A stretch of 6,963 nucleotides of DNA, taken from Nitrososphaeraceae archaeon (GTDB taxonomy: Archaea > Thermoproteota > Nitrososphaeria > Nitrososphaerales > Nitrosopumilaceae). A program made the position numbers and the translations under genes. Under the pieces are notes generated by a model. It did not search any database and was not told where the DNA came from. It saw nothing but the letters and a program-made list of their open reading frames with translations. The stretch is from positions 1 through 6,963 of the forward strand of contig JAICHE010000059.1 in assembly GCA_025922755.1 (NCBI GenBank). The letters are read 5' to 3'. Of this stretch, positions 1-5,283 are shown one piece after another (the first letter of the stretch is position 1; the number at the start of each line of letters is the position of its first letter).

Positions 1-898
1 ATTGTCTGGGAGTGATCCCTTTTAATAGAAAAACTATCGTACATCCCAGAATTAACCCTACAACATTGGAGGATGTAAGTAAAAGTGCGCCACTAAATAT
101 ATCAAAATCAAAAAAGGCAATACCAATTCCAACGACAGTTGCCGGTGGAACAAGGGCAGCTGCTATGGCCACACCTACCAAGATCCCAGGAATAATTGAA
201 ATCATCGCAATTCCTGCTGCGATACCTAGAAGAATTCCAATTGCCACATCAACAGGAGACGGAGTTGTTCTAATTTCAATTTCATTTGTAATTGGTAAAT
301 CAAAGAATTGTAGGGCAGTAACAGATATTCCTGCACTAATGCCAATTACAGTTAGAAGCAAAATTAATCCAAAGAAGAATGTCTTTAGCATTTTTTGTGG
401 TCTTCCAATTGCTGCGTTGAATGAAAAAGCAGTAAGTGGCCCGATTAAAGGTGCTATCAGCATTGCCCCAATTACGACTGCGGCATTATTCAGATACATT
501 CCCGTTAAGGCAATGCTCGAGGCTATAATTATCATAAAGAAAAGATCTTTTTTGAAGTGAACAAACGGTTCTGTTTGTGGCATTAATTCCTCCATTACTC
601 TATGAATTTTTTTTGGTTCTTTGATGGTTTCGTCTTTTTCTTCTAAATATTCAGATATTGTTGCATCAATTTTATTTGAAGTAATGAAAATATCTCGTTG
701 TTTGGTATTTACTATTTTTGATAAACTCTGTATTATTTCAGGTGCAAGATCATCGGGTAATGTTATGACATATCGAAACAAATCCATGTTTTCAAAAGTG
801 CTTCCGCTAATTTTTTGAAACGGAAGGTCTTTTTTTGCAAAGTAGTTTTCTAAAACCTCACATTTATCCTCATAAGATGTGACCTCTATCCTTCTCAA
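1..898 (-). CDS. DUF389 / TIGR00341 family membrane protein, C-terminus cut by window edge
   Basis: This is an uncharacterised integral membrane protein of the DUF389 (TIGR00341) family, and no substrate is known to me. I translated it by hand from the reverse strand: about 299 codons are open without interruption to the left edge, so the C-terminus is missing. Residues 1 to ~95 form a soluble N-terminal domain beginning MRRIEVTSYEDK. From residue ~120 there are several hydrophobic segments. The family signature GAMLIAPLIGPL is present just after the first helix, and a second conserved stretch, AALVPPATVVGIGIAFFD, lies near residues 260-280. The start is chosen as TTG at 898-896: an in-frame TAA lies six codons upstream, there is no ATG before the conserved N-terminus, and family members commonly begin with a similar M-(K/R)-R-I-E pattern. 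A TATA-like element 24-32 bp upstream suggests a leaderless message. The family call is firm; the function is open. Confidence 0.9.
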   Translation of the reverse strand, partial: MRRIEVTSYEDKCEVLENYFAKKDLPFQKISGSTFENMDLFRYVITLPDDLAPEIIQSLSKIVNTKQRDIFITSNKIDATISEYLEEKDETIKEPKKIHRVMEELMPQTEPFVHFKKDLFFMIIIASSIALTGMYLNNAAVVIGAMLIAPLIGPLTAFSFNAAIGRPQKMLKTFFFGLILLLTVIGISAGISVTALQFFDLPITNEIEIRTTPSPVDVAIGILLGIAAGIAMISIIPGILVGVAIAAALVPPATVVGIGIAFFDFDIFSGALLLTSSNVVGLILGCTIVFLLKGITPRQ

Positions 899-921
899 TC
901 TTTTTTGTTTAATTTACTTTG

Positions 922-930
922 ATTATTAAA
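922..930 (-). promoter_or_regulatory. TATA-like promoter element of the DUF389 gene
   Basis: On the minus strand the sequence TTTAATAAT lies about 24-32 bp upstream of the TTG start at 898. That is the spacing expected of an archaeal TATA box whose transcript starts at or next to the start codon. It is assigned by position and composition only; in DNA this AT-rich such matches arise easily by chance. Confidence 0.45.
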
Positions 931-1205
931 CTACTATAATTTCCAAGGTTAAACTATTGTTTTAAGAACTAATTTCCAAAGACCCTCAAAGTGACTTGTC
1001 AAGTTAGTTCAAAGCCCTCAATAATTAAAAGTGAAACTTTATTCTGTATCCAAAATTTAATCCTAAATTGGAGATTCCCAGAAAAACCAGTTATGGCTAG
1101 TTGAACTTCATCTTATTTGCTAACTTAGATATTGGTACTATTCAGTTTCATGACTCTGTAGTAGGTCAAAAAATAATTTTAAAATCAGTATTATTTAGTT
1201 AAATG

Positions 1206-1231
1206 TATTTTTAAATTAAAAATAAAAAAGA
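1206..1231 (-). terminator. Probable T-tract terminator of the zinc mini-protein gene
   Basis: Immediately after the stop codon of the minus-strand gene ending at 1234, the transcribed strand gives a run of Ts (TTCTTTTTTATTTTT), as expected of archaeal oligo-T termination. It runs into a perfect 9-nt inverted repeat, TATTTTTAA and TTAAAAATA with one base between them (1206-1214 and 1216-1224). The stem would be weak because it is all A-T; the T-tract is the more telling part. Confidence 0.5.
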
Positions 1232-1233
1232 AG

Positions 1234-1419
1234 TTACTTTTGCATGTATGTTGCTAACACCATTGAATTTACATCCAATACCATGCAAGCTGGATGCTTG
1301 TATTTTTCTGTGGAGATACCACAACCATGACAAAACAATTTTACTGGCTCATCACAAAACTTGCATGTTTGTTCTACTTCAAGATGAGAATTGCAAATTT
1401 TACATTTTTGTTGTAACAT
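1234..1419 (-). CDS. Small double zinc-ribbon-like protein, unknown function
   Basis: I do not recognise this 61-residue protein by name. It has Cys at 6, 9, 19, 22, 30, 33 and 45, and His42 makes the last pair H-x2-C. The pattern is C-x2-C-x9-C-x2-C-x7-C-x2-C-x8-H-x2-C, which gives exactly eight ligands, enough for two tetrahedral zinc sites. The C-terminal 15 residues are mildly hydrophobic but too short and mixed for a membrane helix. The start is ATG at 1419 with a TATA-like TTTAAATTAT 22-31 bp upstream and no Shine-Dalgarno, which fits a leaderless transcript separate from the universal stress gene 73 bp before it. Such small zinc proteins can bind nucleic acid or a protein partner; the sequence does not say which. 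It is likely a real gene given the ordered ligand spacing and the T-tract right after the stop. Confidence 0.75.
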   Translation of the reverse strand: MLQQKCKICNSHLEVEQTCKFCDEPVKLFCHGCGISTEKYKHPACMVLDVNSMVLATYMQK

Positions 1420-1440
1420 GAACCATTGTAGTTGTTCGAA

Positions 1441-1450
1441 ATAATTTAAA
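1441..1450 (-). promoter_or_regulatory. TATA-like promoter element of the zinc mini-protein gene
   Basis: TTTAAATTAT on the minus strand, 22-31 bp before the ATG at 1419, matches the position expected of an archaeal TATA box for a leaderless or nearly leaderless message. It lies after the hairpin that follows the upstream stress-protein gene, which supports separate transcription. Confidence 0.5.
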
Positions 1451-1465
1451 GGATTTGAAAATTAG

Positions 1466-1491
1466 AATTAGCTAATTAGAAGAAGCTAATT
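1466..1491 (-). terminator. Hairpin just after the universal stress protein stop codon
   Basis: Starting one base beyond the TAA of the stress-protein gene, the minus strand reads AATTAGCT, a 10-nt loop, then AGCTAATT: a perfect 8-bp stem (1484-1491 pairing with 1466-1473). The loop itself contains AATT, so a shorter perfect palindrome AATTAGCTAATT also exists at 1466-1477. Only a loose T-rich stretch (CTAATTTTC) follows, so it may act as a 3'-end stabilising stem rather than a terminator. Confidence 0.45.
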
Positions 1492-1492
1492 T

Positions 1493-1924
1493 TTACCGCA
1501 CTATCAATACAGGAATTTTTGAAGTATTTACAACACCATATGCTGTTGTTCCAAGAAACATTCCCGGAGTATTGGCGGTTCCTCGAGAACCCATTACTAT
1601 AATATCACAATTTTTAGATTTTACAAAATCTGCGATGGCTTTTCTTATGCTATTTTCCCGCAGAATCTTTCCTTGAAGGCCTATTCCATTTTGTGCGGAT
1701 GTTTTCTTTGCTTTTTCTAAAATTTTTGTGGCAGTTTTTACCTGCCAATTTCTAAACTCCTGAATTTTTTCACCAGTAAAAAAAGGACCTTTAGAGATTA
1801 CATGAATTCCAAAAATAGTCGAATCACATTGCCTTGCAAGAAATATTGCCTCCTCAAGTGCCTTTGTTGATTTTACAGATCCGTCTAAAGGAACCAGAAT
1901 TTTTTTAAATTTGTTTTTTATCAT
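1493..1924 (-). CDS. Universal stress protein, single UspA domain, ATP-binding type
   Basis: This is a complete 143-residue single-domain UspA-fold protein, expected to be a cytoplasmic homodimer that binds ATP. The first beta strand and loop read ILVPLDGS (residues 9-16), the usual N-terminal signature with the Asp that contacts adenine. The C-terminal nucleotide motif G-x2-G-x9-G-(S/T) is intact as G112, G115, G125 and T126, followed by the final strand VLIVR. Intact glycines point to the ATP-binding branch rather than the non-binding UspA branch. Archaeal genomes carry many such genes and their specific triggers are mostly unknown. The ATG at 1924 directly precedes the conserved first strand, with no Shine-Dalgarno and a TATA-like TTTTATTA 22-29 bp upstream. 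It stands alone: 143 bp separate it from the H1-like gene before it, and a hairpin follows it. Confidence 0.95.
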   Translation of the reverse strand: MIKNKFKKILVPLDGSVKSTKALEEAIFLARQCDSTIFGIHVISKGPFFTGEKIQEFRNWQVKTATKILEKAKKTSAQNGIGLQGKILRENSIRKAIADFVKSKNCDIIVMGSRGTANTPGMFLGTTAYGVVNTSKIPVLIVR

Positions 1925-1945
1925 GGCGGTTTAGTTCAAAATTTG

Positions 1946-1953
1946 TAATAAAA
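1946..1953 (-). promoter_or_regulatory. TATA-like promoter element of the universal stress gene
   Basis: TTTTATTA on the minus strand lies 22-29 bp upstream of the ATG at 1924. Just upstream, CTTG and CAAG half-sites (1955-1971, reading CTTGTCAAAATATCAAG on the plus strand) form a short interrupted inverted repeat that could be an operator or upstream factor site; that part is only suggestive. Confidence 0.45.
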
Positions 1954-2037
1954 TCTTGTCAAAATATCAAGTTCGAAATTAGTTTTAATAGAGTTATTTT
2001 AAAAATAATCTAAAAATTCCAGATAGTTATGCTTAAT

Positions 2038-2068
2038 AAATAAAATAGGAAAGGCAAAAAGATTAATC
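2038..2068 (-). terminator. Probable T-rich terminator of the H1-like gene
   Basis: Right after the TAG stop the minus strand gives the palindrome AGATTAATCT (2059-2068), running into TTTTTG and then CCTTTCC and TATTTTATTT. Short oligo-T tracts like these are the usual archaeal termination signal; the palindrome is too A-T rich and tight to form a strong hairpin. Confidence 0.4.
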
Positions 2069-2409
2069 TAATTTCTCGTTTTTCTAGTCGTTTTCTTTGC
2101 TGCTTTCTTTGCTTTGCCTTTTGCAGTACGTTTTGCTTTTGTTACAGTTTTCTTTGTTTTTTGTTTAGCTGTTCTTGTTGTTTTCTTACTTGAAGCCGTT
2201 GCTTTTGCTGCTTTCTTTTTAATCTCAGCTCGTATTTTTTCTGCTTCACTTGATGCAATAGTCCCTATTGCAACAGCATCATCAAGCAAGTCCTCCGCCT
2301 TTTTTTTACCTTCCTCGAATGCTTTTTCTGCGTTTTTTATGCCATCATCAAGAGTATTATCAATTTTTTTGAATATTCTTTCTAATGGACCTGTTTTCTT
2401 TTTTACCAT
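2068..2409 (-). CDS. Histone H1-like Lys/Ala-rich basic protein
   Basis: This 113-residue protein has two clear parts. Residues 1 to ~65 are mixed-charge and helical in pattern (alternating acidic and basic residues with regular hydrophobics, e.g. LLDDAVAIGTIASSEAEKI at 41-59). Residues 64-113 are almost entirely Lys, Arg, Ala and Thr, with repeats of the TAK/KAKK type, closely resembling the C-terminal tail of histone H1 and bacterial H1-like proteins. I infer a nucleoid-associated DNA-binding role through the tail; the globular winged-helix domain of true H1 is absent. The ATG at 2409 follows a TATA-like TTAATAT at 2431-2437, with no Shine-Dalgarno. After the stop the transcript is T-rich (CTTTTTG, then TTTTATTT). 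A long reading frame on the opposite strand is only the antisense of this repetitive tail. Confidence 0.85.
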   Translation of the reverse strand: MVKKKTGPLERIFKKIDNTLDDGIKNAEKAFEEGKKKAEDLLDDAVAIGTIASSEAEKIRAEIKKKAAKATASSKKTTRTAKQKTKKTVTKAKRTAKGKAKKAAKKTTRKTRN

Positions 2410-2430
2410 TATTTTTCAATACAATAATAG

Positions 2431-2437
2431 ATATTAA
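2431..2437 (-). promoter_or_regulatory. TATA-like promoter element of the H1-like gene
   Basis: TTAATAT on the minus strand lies 22-28 bp upstream of the ATG at 2409, at the spacing of a TATA box for a leaderless transcript. Overlapping AT-rich sequence (CTATTATTG) makes the exact box uncertain. Confidence 0.35.
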
Positions 2438-2524
2438 CCATTTCTAGACATAATGAAAAATCGTTTTTAGTTTTGTAGAATCAAACACCAGGTATTGAAA
2501 AAGAAACATAGAGTTTTTCATAAA

Positions 2525-2655
2525 ATGAAATCTAGATTGTCAAATGAGATACAAAAGAAGATTTATCTGAGAAGATTTTAGAAGAACATACAAACAACTC
2601 GCCATTTGAAGCTGAAGCACTAAGTGAGCGTGTAAATGATTATTTCACGACATAA
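2525..2655 (+). pseudogene. Frameshifted small plus-strand gene (would encode 43 residues)
   Basis: I do not recognise the product. ATG at 2525 opens a frame (MKSRLSNEIQ) that changes at the A4 run 2553-2556. The frame one base over is open from 2548 to a TAA at 2653-2655 but has no start codon of its own. Adding one A to that run would give a continuous 43-codon gene whose product is acidic, helical and protein-like, with a stretch reading LSEKILEEHTNNSPFEAEAL. This is either a decayed gene or a one-base homopolymer error in the sequence. It would be the only plus-strand gene in the window. No TATA box is obvious before it. Chance is possible for something this short, so confidence is low. 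Confidence 0.35.
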
Positions 2656-2765
2656 ACAGTCTGAAAAATTTAAACAAAAATTCTTATTTTGATAGAGACA
2701 TAATTGCAGTAAACTCTTTTTTCAACATTACAGTTAGTTTTCCATTTTTTGGTATTGATTCATTT
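2656..2765. other. AT-rich remainder of the gap before the 61-aa gene's 3' end
   Basis: With the mini-gene before it, this forms a 356-bp gap (2410-2765) without an intact confident gene. On the minus strand one frame, closing at a TAA at 2684-2686, is open up through ~2776 and reads SIPKNGKLTVMLKKEF. It lacks a start upstream, apart from an internal ATG that would leave only 14 codons. It may be the tail of a decayed gene or chance. Confidence 0.4.
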
Positions 2766-2951
2766 TTATTTTTTGTTTTTTGAATTATCAAATCTTTTTT
2801 TGTATTCTTTCATTAAAAGAATTGGAAACGGGGTAAACTCCAAATTTTCATAAAACGTCTGGATTTGTAAATTAGAAAGAGATCTCAAGTATTTTTGAAC
2901 GGTTTTTTCGCATGAAAGGTATGAAGTGTTCGGATCATAAAGTTTCTCCAT
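2766..2951 (-). CDS. Hypothetical 61-residue protein
   Basis: I do not recognise this family. The protein is small, soluble and probably helical: an N-terminal half with a single Cys14 (SYLSCEKTVQKYLRSL), a central SNLQIQTFYENLEF stretch, a FTPFPILLMKEY segment around residues 39-50 and a basic Lys-rich end. There is no signal peptide, clear membrane helix or metal motif. The start at ATG 2951 is supported by a TATA-like TACTATATT 22-30 bp upstream, which fits a leaderless message. It lies 59 bp after the regulator stop on the same strand, so read-through from the regulator is possible. The gene stops in an A-rich run, and a different frame stays open beyond it, so a homopolymer error near the stop could have shortened it; I consider the short form more likely. 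Confidence 0.6.
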   Translation of the reverse strand: MEKLYDPNTSYLSCEKTVQKYLRSLSNLQIQTFYENLEFTPFPILLMKEYKKRFDNSKNKK

Positions 2952-2972
2952 ATATTAGAATGATTTTTTTTG

Positions 2973-2981
2973 AATATAGTA
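2973..2981 (-). promoter_or_regulatory. TATA-like promoter element of the 61-aa gene
   Basis: TACTATATT on the minus strand, 22-30 bp before the ATG at 2951, is one of the better TATA-like matches in the window. It suggests this small gene can be transcribed independently of the regulator that ends at 3011. Confidence 0.5.
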
Positions 2982-3010
2982 ACTCTTAAGCTTCAATATT
3001 GATTTTCAGC

Positions 3011-3808
3011 TTATTCCTTTAGTTTGAATTCCCTGAATGAATCGGATATATTCCAACAGTGTTTAAAATAATCCAAGCACCAGTTCCTAAACTCTTCATC
3101 ATCACTATAAAACATAGAACGGAGGTCAGGAGTGCCAGATAAATCAGGGAACATAACTGCTGCTGAATTTTCATTCAAAATCACCGAAATTTGAACGGAT
3201 TTTAACATCCTACGCTCTATTTTTCCAGATTCTAATAATGGGTAAAATCCAGATTTTTCAAGTAATTTTTTACGGCCTTTAGGAATGGAAGCATTTTCTG
3301 AGATGATGTGCTTATATTTTGCACCAAGTTTAACTCTCTTTATCATTAGTTCGATTAGATCCAAAGGCGTTTCAGATAAAACATTGAAAATATACTCATT
3401 TGCATCCTGATAGATTTTTTTCCATACCTCTAGTGTTTTAGACACTCCTGAAATTTGTTCACAATTATTGAGTTCTCCTATTCTTCTTAGAAATTTTGGA
3501 GACATGTTCTCAAAACTATGGCTTTTGAAAAATTCTTTATTGCTGGATAAAAACGATATGGAGGGAATTTGGGCGTACATTGCCTTTCCAAATGTAGTAA
3601 TTGCGTAGAAATTATTTTTTTGTTTTTGAATTAATCCCATAGTGGACATTCTATCAAAATTCCTATGCACTTCTTGTGCAGTCACATTAAATTTTTTTGC
3701 TAAAATAGTAACCCGAGATGGTTTTTGCATTAATTCTGAAAGTATTTTGAGCCTAACCTCACTTGCTAATTCAAGAAATTCAGATGAAGTTTCTTCAAAA
3801 TTAATCAT
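3011..3808 (-). CDS. Winged-helix transcriptional regulator with FilR1-type (DUF1724) domain
   Basis: This 265-residue archaeal regulator has an N-terminal ArsR-like winged helix-turn-helix at about residues 10-75: helix LASEVRLKILSELMQ, recognition helix around TAQEVHRNFDRMSTMGL (43-59) and wing LIQKQKNNFYAITTFG (59-74). Residues ~125-255 match the general layout of the FilR1 middle domain (DUF1724), thought to sense a ligand, with alternating helices and strands such as SVQISVILNENSAAVMFP. The family is named after a methanogenesis regulator; members in ammonia oxidisers are common and mostly unassigned. It lies 156 bp downstream of ectD on the same strand, so it may be read with the ect operon or from its own promoter. 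I infer a possible role in controlling ectoine genes from position alone. The start at ATG 3808 is supported by the helix beginning soon after and by a weak TATA-like GTATTATTG ~24-32 bp upstream. Confidence 0.88.
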   Translation of the reverse strand: MINFEETSSEFLELASEVRLKILSELMQKPSRVTILAKKFNVTAQEVHRNFDRMSTMGLIQKQKNNFYAITTFGKAMYAQIPSISFLSSNKEFFKSHSFENMSPKFLRRIGELNNCEQISGVSKTLEVWKKIYQDANEYIFNVLSETPLDLIELMIKRVKLGAKYKHIISENASIPKGRKKLLEKSGFYPLLESGKIERRMLKSVQISVILNENSAAVMFPDLSGTPDLRSMFYSDDEEFRNWCLDYFKHCWNISDSFREFKLKE

Positions 3809-3831
3809 ATACAGAAGAAAACCTTATCCAC

Positions 3832-3840
3832 CAATAATAC
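3832..3840 (-). promoter_or_regulatory. Weak TATA-like element of the regulator gene
   Basis: GTATTATTG on the minus strand, 24-32 bp upstream of the ATG at 3808, is the best-placed TATA-like sequence. It would give a leaderless regulator transcript separate from the ect operon. It is a weak match. Confidence 0.35.
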
Positions 3841-3857
3841 TGTTAAGACGATAATCT

Positions 3858-3945
3858 ATGTTTTGAAATTTCCGAAATATTTCTCCGAAGTCTGTAAAGA
3901 TCTCCATGTTTTTGAAATTGCACAAATTCAGCATATAATTTCAAA
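3858..3945. promoter_or_regulatory. Repeat-rich region between ectD and the regulator (possible operator and 3'-end hairpin)
   Basis: Three copies of TTTGAAATT occur in 84 bp: direct at 3862-3870 and 3911-3919, inverted (AATTTCAAA) at 3937-3945. The last two form a perfect 9-bp inverted repeat with a 17-nt spacer, starting about 20 nt after the ectD stop, so the ectD mRNA could fold there. The first two are part of longer near-repeats ATGTTTTGAAATT (3858-3870) and ATGTTTTTGAAATT (3906-3919). Between them TCCGAA occurs twice (3871-3876, 3884-3889) around the perfect palindrome GAAATATTTC (3874-3883), about 65-75 bp upstream of the regulator start. It could be a binding site for the regulator, a terminator region, or both. 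Confidence 0.4.
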
Positions 3946-3964
3946 GTAAATCTTTTAAAATTCA

Positions 3965-4846
3965 TCATTTGCTGTCTTTCAGAAAATTTTCTATTGGCTC
4001 AACGGATTGGAAATTCCTAGATGCAATGTACTCAGGTCTTGGATTTAACCCACAAAAAGGTTCTACCAGTTTATTTTTTACACTATTAAATACAAAAAAT
4101 GCGTTACTCCTAGGATATGGAGAAATATTCCCATTTGATCCATGCATTATATTACAATCAAAAAATATTGCTGTGCCTTCATCTCCCTTGGCTGATACAA
4201 TTCCTCCGTCATTAACCATGTTTTCAAGAATAGTTTTGTCTGGAGTCCCTATTTCCTGACGCTTTAATGATTGGCGATAGTGGTTTTCAGGGGTCTTTCC
4301 GCTACAGGATACAAATTTCTTATGGGAACCAGGAATCACCATAAGAGGTCCATTGAATTCATAATTCGGAGTAAGACTGATGGAACATGAAATTGCCCTC
4401 ATGTTGGGCATTCCATCCTCGGAGTGCCATGTTTCAAAATCTGAATGCCAATAGAATTCCTTTCCATCAAACCCAGGTTTTAGATTTACGCGTGATTGAT
4501 GTATGTAAACCTCGCTTCCTAGGATTTGCCTTACGATATTTGAAATTCTCTTATCTTTGCAGAGCCGTCCATACATTTCGCTGATTTTATGTATGTCAAA
4601 TATGGAACGAACCTCCTTTCCAGTTTCCTCCAAAATGAATTGAGGGGATTTCTTTTTTGATTCATTCAGAGTTAATTTTTTTAATTCTCCCAAAAGACTA
4701 TTGATTTCGTCACGTGAAAATAAATTTTCAAAAATCAGATAACCGTTATCTTTAAAGAATTTCAGATTACTTTCTGAAAGCGGTGAGAAAGATTCAGAAT
4801 AAATTACTGGATCTGTTCTTGATATAATTTTAGATTTAGTCCCCAT
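3965..4846 (-). CDS. ectD: Ectoine hydroxylase EctD
   Basis: This is a 293-residue cytoplasmic Fe(II)/2-oxoglutarate dioxygenase that converts ectoine to 5-hydroxyectoine using O2. The length matches the family (about 300). The EctD signature is intact at residues 131-147, reading FYWHSDFETWHSEDGMP. It supplies the iron ligands His134 and Asp136; the third ligand is His235 in FFDCNIMHGSNGN, and Arg246 in YPRSNAFFVFNS is placed to bind the 2-oxoglutarate carboxylate. The signature distinguishes it from general PhyH-type dioxygenases. ectD begins 41 nt after ectC, the largest gap in the operon, with no Shine-Dalgarno before its ATG at 4846, so a weak internal promoter is possible. It ends in tandem TGA TGA stops. 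Oxygen dependence fits an aerobic ammonia oxidiser. Confidence 0.97.
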   Translation of the reverse strand: MGTKSKIISRTDPVIYSESFSPLSESNLKFFKDNGYLIFENLFSRDEINSLLGELKKLTLNESKKKSPQFILEETGKEVRSIFDIHKISEMYGRLCKDKRISNIVRQILGSEVYIHQSRVNLKPGFDGKEFYWHSDFETWHSEDGMPNMRAISCSISLTPNYEFNGPLMVIPGSHKKFVSCSGKTPENHYRQSLKRQEIGTPDKTILENMVNDGGIVSAKGDEGTAIFFDCNIMHGSNGNISPYPRSNAFFVFNSVKNKLVEPFCGLNPRPEYIASRNFQSVEPIENFLKDSK

Positions 4847-4887
4847 TCGAGTTGGATAAAAATCAATTTGCGTTTGATTTTGAGATA

Positions 4888-5283
4888 TTATTTTTCCCCT
4901 CCTGTTTTTAACAAGGGATACACTCCATTCGAATCATGTGTTTCAGGTCCCAAGAGTGGTGGATTGAAAACACATATCATTTTCATCTCAGAGAAAGCTC
5001 TGAGGGTATGTTTATCGTGTTTGTCTAAAGCATAAATTGTACCTTTTGAGATTTTATGTTTAATTCCATTGTCTTCTTCAATCTCCCCAATTCCTTCTAT
5101 GCAATAAACAGATTCCAAATGATTCTTGTACCAAATGGGTATTTCAGTACCAGGTTTGACAATTGTTTCGTGAAAAGAGAACCCCATGTTGTCATCTCGT
5201 AGGATCAATCTTGAGCTAGACCAATTTTGGGTTTTAACTTCCCTTTCAGTTCCACGAATAGAATCAATATGCCGAATTATCAT
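4888..5283 (-). CDS. ectC: L-ectoine synthase EctC
   Basis: This 131-residue single-domain cupin closes N-gamma-acetyl-L-2,4-diaminobutyrate to ectoine with loss of water, the last step of ectoine synthesis. The metal-binding residues known from bacterial EctC (Glu57, Tyr85, His93) correspond here to Glu57 (HLESVY), Tyr84 (GTIYALDKHDKH) and His92. The characteristic C-terminal motif is present as FNPPLLGPETHDSNGVYPLL (residues 106-125), and the N-terminus MIIRHIDSIRGTEREV is typical of the family. Length is normal. The ATG at 5283 overlaps the ectB stop as ATGA, so translation is probably coupled to ectB; no strong Shine-Dalgarno is visible upstream. Confidence 0.97.
   Translation of the reverse strand: MIIRHIDSIRGTEREVKTQNWSSSRLILRDDNMGFSFHETIVKPGTEIPIWYKNHLESVYCIEGIGEIEEDNGIKHKISKGTIYALDKHDKHTLRAFSEMKMICVFNPPLLGPETHDSNGVYPLLKTGGEK

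Larger units (their letters stand above)
899..1233. other. 335-bp gap without a gene
   Basis: Neither strand holds a convincing reading frame here. The right end carries the probable terminator of the zinc mini-protein gene and the left end the promoter of the DUF389 gene. In between are an imperfect direct repeat, CAAAGACCCTCAA (977-989) and CAAAGCCCTCAA (1010-1021), and the small palindrome ACTTGTCAAGT (994-1004). I see no tRNA, no strong RNA fold and no mobile-element ends. Confidence 0.6.

Noticed and set aside
12..560. Plus-strand open frame of 182 codons
   Set aside because: It is the antisense of the DUF389 gene, whose minus-strand translation has clear family motifs and membrane helices; the plus-strand product is low-complexity Ile/Pro/Ala-rich.
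621..818. Plus-strand open frame of 65 codons
   Set aside because: Antisense of the soluble N-terminal domain of the DUF389 protein; no promoter or recognisable protein.
2114..2437. Plus-strand frame encoding a hydrophobic 107-aa protein resembling membrane helices
   Set aside because: Lys/Ala-rich codons read on the opposite strand give Phe/Leu/Ala-rich sequence, so the hydrophobicity is an artefact of the H1-like tail.
3642..3854. Plus-strand 70-codon frame overlapping the regulator start
   Set aside because: Antisense of the winged-helix domain; no family match and no promoter.
3969..4259. Plus-strand frames opposite ectD (also 4387-4584)
   Set aside because: ectD is beyond doubt on the minus strand; these are shadow frames without family features.
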